DNA of 64,000 nucleotides from Flavonifractor porci (lineage in GTDB: Bacteria > Bacillota > Clostridia > Oscillospirales > Oscillospiraceae). Under the pieces are notes generated by a model. The model had not been told where the DNA came from. It made no database searches and worked only from the letters and a program-made list of their open reading frames with translations. A program made the translations under genes and the position numbers. Shown here piece by piece: positions 26,613-34,134 of the stretch; positions within the stretch are counted from its first letter, which is position 1; every line of letters begins with the position of its first letter. The stretch spans positions 11,969 through 75,968 of the forward strand of contig NZ_JBBHLB010000017.1 of the NCBI RefSeq assembly GCF_037572415.1. The letters run 5' to 3'.

Positions 26613-27401
26613 ATGTCAGAACAGACCGATCTGCGTCTGGCCGTGCTCATCGACGCGGACAACGCCCCCCGCTCGGCCCTTGGGGATATCATGGCCGAGG
26701 TGGCGGTATACGGCACCCCCACCATCAAGCGGATCTACGGGGACTGGACCACCCCCAACCTGGCCTCCTGGAAGGGCCCTCTGCTGGAAAACGCCATTAC
26801 CCCCATCCAGCAGTACAGCTATACCACCGGCAAGAATGCCACCGACTCGGCCATGATCATCGACGCCATGGACATCCTCTACACCGGCCAGGTGGACGGT
26901 TTCGTGCTGGTGAGCAGCGACAGCGATTTCACCCGTCTGGCCGTGCGGCTGCGGGAGGCAGGCAAAAAGGTCTACGGTATGGGCGAGCGCAAGACCCCCA
27001 ATCCCTTTATCGTAGCCTGCGACAAATTTGTTTACATTGAGGTCATCCGGGCAGCCGCGGAGCAAGCCAGGGCCGAGGAGGAAAAGCCCAAGGCCCAGAA
27101 GCCCCAGAAAAAGAAGGAGACCCCGGCCCAGCCTCAGGATACGGAGCACAAGGTGCCCCAGGCAGTGGTCAAGCTCATTGCCGAATCGGTGGATACCATT
27201 GCTGACGAGGATGGCTATGCCGCTCTGGGGGAGTTGGGCAATCTGCTGGTGAAAAAGCAGCCCGACTTCGACCCCCGAAATTTTGGTTTTTCCAAACTGT
27301 CCAAGCTGGTCAAATCCCTCTCCCGCTTTGAGGTGGATGTGCGCCCCACCAGCCAGCCCAACGTGACCCACATTCTGGTGCGGGATAAACAAAGCAAATA
27401 A
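26613..27401 (+). CDS. NYN-domain ribonuclease-like protein with LOTUS/OST-HTH domain
   Basis: A 262-residue protein. Residues 9-145 are a NYN (PIN-like) domain with acidic residues in LIDADNAP, NATDSAMIIDAMD and SSDSDFT positioned as in metal-dependent RNases. A charged Lys/Glu/Pro linker covers residues about 150-180. Residues 185-258 form an OST-HTH/LOTUS-like winged domain (AVVKLIAESVDTIADEDG ... KLSKLVKSLSRFEVDV), a fold tied to RNA binding. It probably cleaves or binds RNA; the target is unknown. The ribosome site is TAAGGAGG. Confidence 0.85.
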   Translation: MSEQTDLRLAVLIDADNAPRSALGDIMAEVAVYGTPTIKRIYGDWTTPNLASWKGPLLENAITPIQQYSYTTGKNATDSAMIIDAMDILYTGQVDGFVLVSSDSDFTRLAVRLREAGKKVYGMGERKTPNPFIVACDKFVYIEVIRAAAEQARAEEEKPKAQKPQKKKETPAQPQDTEHKVPQAVVKLIAESVDTIADEDGYAALGELGNLLVKKQPDFDPRNFGFSKLSKLVKSLSRFEVDVRPTSQPNVTHILVRDKQSK

Positions 27402-27420
27402 AGAATAGCATCCACATCCT

Positions 27421-27464
27421 GCCATGGGAAGCTGCGAAATTCACAGCTTCCCATGGCTTTTTTT
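27421..27464 (+). terminator. Terminator of the D-aminopeptidase/NYN pair
   Basis: A perfect 14-bp stem, GCCATGGGAAGCTG (27421-27434) with CAGCTTCCCATGGC (27444-27457), then seven T. Confidence 0.92.
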
Positions 27465-27649
27465 GTGCATTTTTCAGAAAGACAGAAGCACTTCCATAGG
27501 GTATAATATTTCGGACCCAGTGCAGCGAACAAGCAGAGTCTTTTCCCAGATTATGTGTCCATTTTGTCCTACTCAGCGGTATATTTTCCGTATAGCAGGG
27601 TAAATTATGATCAAAACAGTCCTACCTCAAAGGCACTGAAGAAATGTCT
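27465..27649. other. Intergenic stretch ahead of murA
   Basis: There is no gene here. A TATAAT at 27502-27507 lacks a clear -35. The murA promoter is at its right edge. Confidence 0.5.
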
Positions 27650-27677
27650 TTGATTTTATGATATGTTATGTTATAAT
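27650..27677 (+). promoter_or_regulatory. Promoter of murA
   Basis: TTGATT at 27650-27655 and TATAAT at 27672-27677, 16-bp spacer. Transcription would start near 27684, downstream of the ATG at 27680, which excludes that ATG as the start codon. Confidence 0.75.
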
Positions 27678-27802
27678 GTATGCGTATTGGAGCGCTCTGC
27701 CGCAGGCAGTCGTTTGAAGATGTTTTATGGCGCCGGTTTGCCCCGGCCTTGGATACCGCCGGTGCGGTGTGTTCCCCGGCGGAAGGAATAGAGGGTTGCA
27801 TT

Positions 27803-29095
27803 TTGACAAAGTATGTGATTCACGGCGGGAAACCGCTTTATGGAGAGATCGACATCAGCGGCGCAAAAAACGCCGCTGTTGCTATCATCCCCGCCGCTCT
27901 TCTGGTGGACGGGGTATGCCGCATTGAAAATCTGCCCCAGATCAGCGATGTAACGCTGCTGCTCAACATTTTGCAGGAACTGGGCGCTGACGTGCGTACC
28001 GTCAACCGTACCACCGTGGATGTGGACTGCTCCCACATCCGCAATGCCCGGGTACCCGAGGAGCTTGCCCGCAAGATCCGGGCCTCCTACTACCTGATCG
28101 GCGCTCTGCTGGGCCGCTTTGGCTCTGCTGAGGTTCCTCCGCCCGGCGGCTGTGACTTTGGCGGCCGGCCCATTGACCAGCATATCAAGGGCTTTGTAGC
28201 CATGGGGGCCAACGTGGACGTCCGGGGCGGCTACATCCATGCCAAGGCCGCCAACGGCCGGATGAGCGGCACCCAGATCTATCTGGATATCGTCTCCGTG
28301 GGCGCCACCATGAACATCATGCTGGCCGCCGCTCTGGCCGACGGCATGACCATCATTGAAAACGCCGCCAAGGAGCCCCACATCGTGGACCTGGCCAACT
28401 TCCTCAACTCCATGGGCGCTGAGATCATGGGCGCCGGCACCGATGTCATTAAGATCCGGGGCGTGGAGCGGCTGACCGGCGGCACCTACTCCATCATTCC
28501 CGACCAGATCGAGGCGGGCACCTATATGACCGCCGTGGCTGCCACCGGCGGCGAGGTACTCATCAAGAACGTGATCCCCAAGCATCTGGAGTGCATCACC
28601 GCCAAGCTGCTGGAAATGGGCGTGGATGTGGAGGAGCAGGACGACGCCGTGCTGGTGCGCCGCACGGGCAAGCTGACCCGCACCAACGTCAAGACCCTGC
28701 CTTACCCCGGCTTCCCCACCGATATGCAGCCCCAGATCGCCGCTGTTCTCTGCCTGGCGGAGGGCACCAGCGTAGTCACCGAGGGCGTGTGGGACAACCG
28801 TTTCCGCTATGCGGATGAGTTCCGCCGCATGGGCGCTCAGATCCAGGTGGACGGTAAGATCGCCGTCATCGAGGGCGTGGAGAAGTTTACCGGCGCCCGC
28901 ATCCAGGCCTGTGACCTGCGGGCAGGCGCGGCCATGGTCATTGCCGGACTGGCCGCCCAGGGCACCACGGAGATCGGCTGTATCCACCATATCGAGCGCG
29001 GCTATGAGGACATTGTCCGCAAGCTGTCCGGTGTGGGGGCTGATATCCGTGTGGTGGTCACCCCCGACGAGGACAAACAGGCCCAGGTTGGATGA
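27803..29095 (+). CDS. murA: UDP-N-acetylglucosamine 1-carboxyvinyltransferase
   Basis: MurA transfers enolpyruvate from PEP to UDP-GlcNAc, the first committed step of peptidoglycan synthesis. The protein has 430 residues from the TTG at 27803, which has GAGGG 8 nt upstream. K22-N23 lies in ISGAKNAAVA, and the catalytic loop PPPGGCDFG carries Cys117, the residue attacked by fosfomycin. Further family motifs are GRPIDQH and YPGFPTDMQPQ. A reading from the ATG at 27680 would add 41 residues unlike MurA and begins before the predicted transcription start. Confidence 0.95.
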   Translation: MTKYVIHGGKPLYGEIDISGAKNAAVAIIPAALLVDGVCRIENLPQISDVTLLLNILQELGADVRTVNRTTVDVDCSHIRNARVPEELARKIRASYYLIGALLGRFGSAEVPPPGGCDFGGRPIDQHIKGFVAMGANVDVRGGYIHAKAANGRMSGTQIYLDIVSVGATMNIMLAAALADGMTIIENAAKEPHIVDLANFLNSMGAEIMGAGTDVIKIRGVERLTGGTYSIIPDQIEAGTYMTAVAATGGEVLIKNVIPKHLECITAKLLEMGVDVEEQDDAVLVRRTGKLTRTNVKTLPYPGFPTDMQPQIAAVLCLAEGTSVVTEGVWDNRFRYADEFRRMGAQIQVDGKIAVIEGVEKFTGARIQACDLRAGAAMVIAGLAAQGTTEIGCIHHIERGYEDIVRKLSGVGADIRVVVTPDEDKQAQVG

Positions 29096-29112
29096 TCAAC
29101 ATAGATCTTATG

Positions 29113-29143
29113 CAGGCGGGGGAACTCCTCCGCCTGTTTTTTC
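29113..29143 (+). terminator. Terminator/attenuator after murA
   Basis: CAGGCGGGGG at 29113-29122 pairs with CCTCCGCCTG at 29127-29136 (one G-T), loop AACT, followed by seven T. It lies only 18 bp before the next start, so readthrough probably feeds the MBL-rlmH genes. Confidence 0.8.
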
Positions 29144-29160
29144 TGGAAAGGAGCGATTTT

Positions 29161-29949
29161 GTGCTTCAACTGTGTACCCTGGCCAGCGGCTCCAGCGGCA
29201 ACAGCCTGCTGGTCAGCGATGGCGACACCCACATTCTGGTGGACGCCGGCATCTCCTGCCGCCGTATTACCACCGCACTGAAGGGGCTGGGAGTGGATCC
29301 CGCCAGCCTGTCCGCCGTACTCATCACCCATGAGCACACCGACCATATCTCCGGCCTCACCACCCTGACCAAGCAGCGGAAGGTGCCGGTGTACGCCAGC
29401 CGGGGCACCGGACGTCAGCTGTGCTACCGCATTGCCTTTCTGGAGGAGGTGTTCCATCCCTTTACGCCGGGGGAACACTTCTCCATCGGCTCCATTGACG
29501 TGGAAACCTTCCCCACCCCCCATGACGCCGCTGAAAGCACCGGCTACGCCCTCTCCGCCGGTGGCAGAAAGGCGGCGGTGGTCACCGACCTGGGCCATGT
29601 GACCCCCGAGGTGGAGGCGGGCATCCGAGGGGCCAGTCTGCTGGTGGCTGAGGCCAACCACGACGTGGAGTGGCTCCGCTCCGGTCCCTACCCCTACTTC
29701 CTCAAGGACCGCATCCTGGGGGACCGGGGCCACCTGTCCAACGAGGCCGGGGCTGCCCTGGTGTGCTCCGCTGTGGCGGCGGGAACCTCCACCGTGGTGC
29801 TGGCCCACCTGTCTCACGAGAACAACACCCCGGAGCGGGCCCGACAGGTGGTGGGGGCTTCCCTCACCCGTATGGGAGCCGTTCCCGGCCGGGACGTACT
29901 GCTGGACGTGGCGCCCCGCAGTGAACCGGGACGGAGGTACAGCGTATGA
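29161..29949 (+). CDS. MBL-fold metallohydrolase (WalJ/YycJ-like)
   Basis: A 262-residue metallo-beta-lactamase-fold protein. The opening LQLCTLASGSSGNSLLV and the motif THEHTDHISG are typical of the YycJ/WalJ branch, thought to be an exonuclease linked to cell-wall stress and mismatch processing. It starts at GTG 29161 behind AAAGGAG; a reading from 29092 would overlap the murA stop and run through the terminator hairpin. Its stop overlaps rlmH by 4 bp, an order (walJ near rlmH) common in Firmicutes. Confidence 0.9.
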   Translation: MLQLCTLASGSSGNSLLVSDGDTHILVDAGISCRRITTALKGLGVDPASLSAVLITHEHTDHISGLTTLTKQRKVPVYASRGTGRQLCYRIAFLEEVFHPFTPGEHFSIGSIDVETFPTPHDAAESTGYALSAGGRKAAVVTDLGHVTPEVEAGIRGASLLVAEANHDVEWLRSGPYPYFLKDRILGDRGHLSNEAGAALVCSAVAAGTSTVVLAHLSHENNTPERARQVVGASLTRMGAVPGRDVLLDVAPRSEPGRRYSV

Positions 29950-30434
29950 AAGGAATTCCCATCCATATCATCTGCGTGGGCAAGCTGAAGGAAAAGTTCT
30001 ACATAGACGGGGCGGCGGAATATGTCAAGCGGCTGGGGGGCTACTGCAAGCTCCAGATTACCGAACTGCCCGAGGAGCGGCTGCCTCAGAACCCCTCCCG
30101 GGCCCAGATCGACGCCGCGCTGGAAAAGGAGGCCGCGGCGGTAACCGCCAAGATCCCCAAGGGCGGGGCGCTGGTGGCCCTGTGCGTGGAGGGCCAGCTC
30201 CTCTCCAGCGAGAAGCTGGCTGCCCGACTGGAGGGATGGACGGGTCAGGGCAAAAATACCTTGACCTTCCTCATCGGCTCCTCCTACGGCATGCACCCTT
30301 CCCTGAAGGAGAAGGCCGACCTGCGCCTGTCCATGTCTCCCATGACCTTCCCCCACCACCTGGCCCGGGTCATGCTGCTGGAGCAGATCTACCGCTGCTT
30401 CAAGATCGTGGAGGGTTCCGGGTACCATAAGTGA
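29946..30434 (+). CDS. rlmH: 23S rRNA pseudouridine-1915 N3-methyltransferase
   Basis: RlmH methylates pseudouridine 1915 in helix 69 of 23S rRNA, using S-adenosylmethionine. It is a 162-residue SPOUT enzyme; the C-terminal knot motif FLIGSSYGMHPSL and the ending RMSMSPMTF-like block with HHLARVMLLEQIYR are diagnostic. The start overlaps the MBL gene's stop by 4 bp. Confidence 0.95.
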   Translation: MKGIPIHIICVGKLKEKFYIDGAAEYVKRLGGYCKLQITELPEERLPQNPSRAQIDAALEKEAAAVTAKIPKGGALVALCVEGQLLSSEKLAARLEGWTGQGKNTLTFLIGSSYGMHPSLKEKADLRLSMSPMTFPHHLARVMLLEQIYRCFKIVEGSGYHK

Positions 30435-30504
30435 AGGGCAGGAAAATTTTTGCACCTCACGGCGTAAACTCCCAAAAAACAGGGTAGATATACCGGTTAG
30501 TTTG

Positions 30505-30513
30505 TGCTATAAT
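30505..30513 (+). promoter_or_regulatory. Extended -10 for the phosphohexomutase gene
   Basis: TGC-TATAAT at 30505-30513, 54 bp before the ATG at 30567; the -35 is weak. Confidence 0.6.
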
Positions 30514-30566
30514 CACAAGCGCAGAGATGTGCTTTTGCTGAATTTGAGGTATTGGAGGTAATTCCC

Positions 30567-32294
30567 ATGGCTTATCGTGATGTATATGAGAAGTGGCTCA
30601 ACAGTCCCGCCCTCAGCGAGGCTGAAAAGGAGGAACTGCGTTCCATCTCCGGCGACGAGAAGGAAATCGAGAGCCGCTTTTTTGCTCCTCTGGAGTTTGG
30701 TACCGCCGGTCTGCGCGGCACTATGTGCGTGGGCCTGCATCAGATGAATATCCACGTCATCCGCCACGCCACTCAGGCTTTTGCCGAGGTCATTAAGGCG
30801 GAGGGCCCCGAGGCGGTGGAGCGGGGCGTTGCCATCTGCTACGACTGCCGCAACCACTCCGACGACTTTGCCCGTGAGACCGCCTGCGTTATGGCGGGCA
30901 ACGGCATCAAGGTCCGTCTGTTCGACGCCATGCGTCCCACCCCTGAGGTGTCCTTTGCCGTCCGGGAGTATCGCTGCATTGCCGGCGTCAACGTGACCGC
31001 CAGCCACAATCCCAAGGAGTACAACGGCTACAAGGTCTACTGGCAGGACGGCGCTCAGCTGCCCCCCCACCACGCCTCCGCCATTGCCGCCAAGATGGAG
31101 GAGCTGGACCTGTTTGACTCCATCCAGCGCATGGACTATGACGAGGCGGTTAAGGCCGGCCTCATCACCCTCATGGGCGAGGAGACCGACGAGAAGTTCC
31201 TGGCCAATGTGATGGGCCAGGTCAACGACAAGGCCGCTGTGGAGAAGGTGGCCGATACCTTTAAGATGGTGTACACCCCCTTCCACGGCACCGGCTATAA
31301 GCTGATCCCCGAGGCGCTGAAGCGTCTGGGCATGAAGCACGTCATCTGCGTCCCTGAGCAAATGGTCATTGACGGCAACTTCCCCACCGTGGTCTCCCCC
31401 AACCCGGAGAATCCCGAGGGCTTCTACCTGGCTGTGGATCTGGCCAAGAAGGAAGGGGCCGACTTCATTCTGGGCTCCGACCCCGACGCCGACCGTGTGG
31501 GTATCATGGTGCGCAACGATCAGGGCGAGTACATCACCATCTCCGGCAACCAGACTGGTGTGCTGCTGCTGGACTACCTGATCGGCGCCAAGCAGCGCAC
31601 CGGCAAGATGCCGGACAAGCCGGTGGCCCTCAAGACCATCGTCACCACCGAGATGGCCCGCAAGGTGGCCGAGACCAACGGCGTCACCTGCTGCGATACC
31701 TTTACCGGCTTTAAGTTTATGGCCGAGAAGAAGAATGCGCTGGAGGCCGCCGGAGAGGGTAAGGTGATCTTTGCCTATGAGGAGAGTTACGGCTATATGC
31801 TGGGCGACTACGTCCGGGATAAGGACGCCGTCACCGCCGCCCTCTCCCTTACCGAGATGGCCGCCTGGTACGCCGGACAGGGCATGACCCTGTACGACGC
31901 CCTCCAGCAGTGCTATGAGAAGTACGGCTTCTACGGCGAGAAGACCCTGAACCTGGTGATGCCCGGTCTGGACGGCCTGAAGAAGATGGCCGACCTGATG
32001 GCGGGTCTGCGGGAGCACCCCCCGGTGGAGATTGCCGGCGTAGCAGTGAAGCAGCAGAAGGACTACAGGGACGGCTCTGTGGTCAGCGTGGCTGACGGCA
32101 GTAAGAGCACCATGGAACTTTCCGGCTCCAACGTGCTGCGCTACGAGATGGCCGACGGCACCAGCCTCATCGTCCGTCCCTCCGGCACCGAGCCCAAGGT
32201 CAAGGTGTATGTCCTGGCCAACGGCGCTACCAAGGCGGAGGCCGATGAGAAGGTGGCCAAGTATGCTGCCTGGGCGGAAAGCCTGAAGGGCTGA
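30567..32294 (+). CDS. Phosphoglucomutase/phosphomannomutase family protein
   Basis: A 575-residue alpha-D-phosphohexomutase of the PgcA type, interconverting glucose-1- and glucose-6-phosphate (or the mannose equivalents). Active-site serine is in TASHNPKEYNGYK, the Mg loop is GSDPDADRVG, the sugar loop is EESYG and the phosphate-binding loop is RPSGTEPK. The ATG at 30567 follows GGAGGT. It is a single-gene unit with its own promoter and terminator. It supplies glucose-1-phosphate for envelope polymers or glycogen. Confidence 0.93.
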   Translation: MAYRDVYEKWLNSPALSEAEKEELRSISGDEKEIESRFFAPLEFGTAGLRGTMCVGLHQMNIHVIRHATQAFAEVIKAEGPEAVERGVAICYDCRNHSDDFARETACVMAGNGIKVRLFDAMRPTPEVSFAVREYRCIAGVNVTASHNPKEYNGYKVYWQDGAQLPPHHASAIAAKMEELDLFDSIQRMDYDEAVKAGLITLMGEETDEKFLANVMGQVNDKAAVEKVADTFKMVYTPFHGTGYKLIPEALKRLGMKHVICVPEQMVIDGNFPTVVSPNPENPEGFYLAVDLAKKEGADFILGSDPDADRVGIMVRNDQGEYITISGNQTGVLLLDYLIGAKQRTGKMPDKPVALKTIVTTEMARKVAETNGVTCCDTFTGFKFMAEKKNALEAAGEGKVIFAYEESYGYMLGDYVRDKDAVTAALSLTEMAAWYAGQGMTLYDALQQCYEKYGFYGEKTLNLVMPGLDGLKKMADLMAGLREHPPVEIAGVAVKQQKDYRDGSVVSVADGSKSTMELSGSNVLRYEMADGTSLIVRPSGTEPKVKVYVLANGATKAEADEKVAKYAAWAESLKG

Positions 32295-32340
32295 TTCCTG
32301 TGTAAAAGGCCGTTCCGTTTCAAGGGACGCCTGTAAAAGG

Positions 32341-32381
32341 AAAGTAGACACTCACAAAAATGTGAGTGTCTACTTTTTTCA
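32341..32381. terminator. Terminator of the phosphohexomutase gene; member of a dispersed repeat
   Basis: A perfect 16-bp stem, AAAGTAGACACTCACA (32341-32356) with TGTGAGTGTCTACTTT (32361-32376), loop AAAA, then T. The same 16-nt arm recurs in the terminator at 46903-46940. Confidence 0.92.
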
Positions 32382-32678
32382 TAATAAGATAAAGAAAACG
32401 GCAACTCATACACCGGGCTGTATAGCAGCAAATCGCCGACGCCAGATGGAACAGCTACGCCGCTTCAAGCGACCCCGGTGCAGAAGCATGGGAGGTCAAA
32501 TCAAGCTGACGGGGCTGTGTCGGGGACCACCTACAAAAAGTATCCCGCTCAAGGGCATCACCGCCTGATATCGGATGCCCTTTTGGAAACCGGCTGGTTG
32601 CTTTCTCACAACCTGGTACACGTCTCAGCATTCCCAGTCACTTGATACGCCTATCATATTTGCAAAAGAAATAGAGTC
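32382..32678. other. Intergenic stretch without a supported gene
   Basis: About 300 bp with a 68-codon reading frame (32362-32568) of unlikely composition. An inverted repeat AGGGCATC/GATGCCCT with T residues, between about 32550 and 32585, could be a terminator for rpiB transcripts from the right or a relic. Nothing else is seen. Confidence 0.4.
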
Positions 32679-33104
32679 TCAGCCCTCCAGCTTGTCCACC
32701 CTGCGCTGGTGGCGGCCGCCTTCAAACTCTGTATTGAGGAAGGCGTCCAGGATCTTGTCAGCCATGTTGTTGCCGATGAGACCGCCGCCCATAGCCAGCA
32801 TATTGGCGTTGTTGTGCCGACGAGTCATCTCGGCGGACAGGGGCTCGCTGCACAGGGCGCAGCGGATACCCTTCACCTTGTTGGCGGCAATGGAGATGCC
32901 GATGCCGGTGGTGCAGATGACGATGCCCCGGTCACATTCGCCAGAGGCCACCGCCTCAGCCGCCGCCCGGCCGAAGTCGGGATAGTCGCAGCTGTCAGAT
33001 GTGTAGCAGCCGTAATCCTTGTAGGCCAGCTGATGCTGGTCCAGATAGTCCATGACGTGGCGCTTGAGGGCCAGTCCTCCGTGGTCAGAACCCAGTGCGA
33101 TCAT
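32679..33104 (-). CDS. rpiB: Ribose-5-phosphate isomerase B
   Basis: RpiB interconverts ribose-5-phosphate and ribulose-5-phosphate. The 141-residue length is normal. Motifs are GSDHGGLALK, DSCDYPDFG and CTTGIGISIAANKVKGIRCAL (catalytic Cys and the phosphate loop), and RRHNNANML. The ATG follows AAGGAGGAG. It lies 14 bp downstream of the PHP phosphatase gene, so the two form an operon. Confidence 0.95.
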   Translation of the reverse strand: MIALGSDHGGLALKRHVMDYLDQHQLAYKDYGCYTSDSCDYPDFGRAAAEAVASGECDRGIVICTTGIGISIAANKVKGIRCALCSEPLSAEMTRRHNNANMLAMGGGLIGNNMADKILDAFLNTEFEGGRHQRRVDKLEG

Positions 33105-33118
33105 GATATGACTCCTCC

Positions 33119-33910
33119 TTACAATGTGTGGAATACTGGTTTGCGCTTTTCATAGGTCGCCAGATAGCGGAACCCCGCCTCTGCCAACAGGCCGCAGGCC
33201 TCCAAACAGCCCTTGCCCACCCCGTCGGTGGTGTGGGCGTCTGAGCCGATGGTGACAATCTCACCGCCGCAGGCCTTGAACCGTCGGAGCACCGGCAGCC
33301 ACTCCTTCAGTGTGCGGCCCCGCCAGGTGTTGATCTCGATGCCCCGGCCCCGTTCCGCCGCTGCCCGGAAGATGCCGTCCAGGTCGTCGTGGTAGCGGTC
33401 CAGGGAGATGGGGTGATCCATATAGCGCAGGGGGTAGATGATATGGCTGAGCACATCGTAGAAATCAGTGACTGCCAGCTGTGCCATGGAAGCAAAATAA
33501 TCATCCAGCGCAGCATAGCAGGCTGCGGGATCAGGGTACTCCACGTAGTAGAAGTCGGTCCCCCCCTTTTCGGGGCGCAGGTTGTGGATCGATCCCAGTA
33601 CAAAATCCAGCTCCGGCTGGTCCAGAATGGTGCGGCTCAGTTCCGGATTCAGGTGGGCCATGCCGAACTCCAGGCCCAGGCGGATGGTCAGCTTGCCGGC
33701 ATAGCGGGGGGCGGTCTGGGCGTACTGCTTCAGAGCGGGGGGCCAGTCGTAGTGGTCCACCGGCTCGCCATAGAGTTCCAGCAGGTCGCAGTGGTCAGTG
33801 ATGCACAGTTCGTTTAGCCCCGCGGCCACAGCGGCGTCAGCCATTTCAGACAGCGGCACGCTGCCGTCGGGAGAGAGCATGGTGTGGGTATGATAGTCGG
33901 TCAGGTACAT
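33119..33910 (-). CDS. PHP-family histidinol-phosphatase-like hydrolase
   Basis: A 263-residue PHP-domain phosphatase like HisJ/HisK, the enzyme that makes histidinol from histidinol phosphate. Metal-site motifs are DYHTHTMLSPDG, ITDHCD, GLEFGM, GSIHN and IGSDAHTTDGVG. No other his gene is present here, so the substrate is uncertain. The start at 33910 follows GGAGG; a longer reading to 34054 passes through strong hairpins and lacks a ribosome site. Confidence 0.85.
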   Translation of the reverse strand: MYLTDYHTHTMLSPDGSVPLSEMADAAVAAGLNELCITDHCDLLELYGEPVDHYDWPPALKQYAQTAPRYAGKLTIRLGLEFGMAHLNPELSRTILDQPELDFVLGSIHNLRPEKGGTDFYYVEYPDPAACYAALDDYFASMAQLAVTDFYDVLSHIIYPLRYMDHPISLDRYHDDLDGIFRAAAERGRGIEINTWRGRTLKEWLPVLRRFKACGGEIVTIGSDAHTTDGVGKGCLEACGLLAEAGFRYLATYEKRKPVFHTL

Positions 33911-33946
33911 AATCGAATTGCCTCCAGAGCAGCAATGTGAAAATCC

Positions 33947-34051
33947 ATGTTTGGGGGAATTCATTTCTCCCAAACATACCACGACCCGCGCCACGGGGCG
34001 CGAAACCAGGGGCATCAAATCCGCTGTGCCGCTTGCGGCGCGGCGGATTTG
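33947..34051. repeat. Cluster of three stem-loops
   Basis: ATGTTTGGGGG (33947-33957) pairs with CTCCCAAACAT (33967-33977); CGCGCC (33987-33992) with GGCGCG (33997-34002); CAAATCCGC... (34016-34031) with ...GCGGATTTG (34036-34051), a 16-bp stem with two G-T pairs. They lie between the PMT stop and the hisJ-like start. They could terminate the first or regulate the second. Confidence 0.6.
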
Positions 34052-34134
34052 CATCTAGGGGTTCGGAGACGCCGGGGGTGTTTCCGATCAGAATTCCGCA
34101 AAGCCACATCTATAGAGTTGGATCCCTCTGGATA

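Noticed and set aside
30513..32351. A 612-codon frame antisense to the phosphohexomutase
   Set aside because: It is the shadow of a clearly identified gene; composition is dominated by His/Gly/Val/Leu as expected of antisense.
32362..32568. A 68-codon open frame after the phosphohexomutase
   Set aside because: It starts inside the terminator hairpin, has no ribosome site and no recognisable sequence.
33911..34134. A T-box or other known riboswitch before the hisJ-like gene
   Set aside because: Hairpins are present but no T-box core (TGGNACCGCG-like) or other conserved motif was found.
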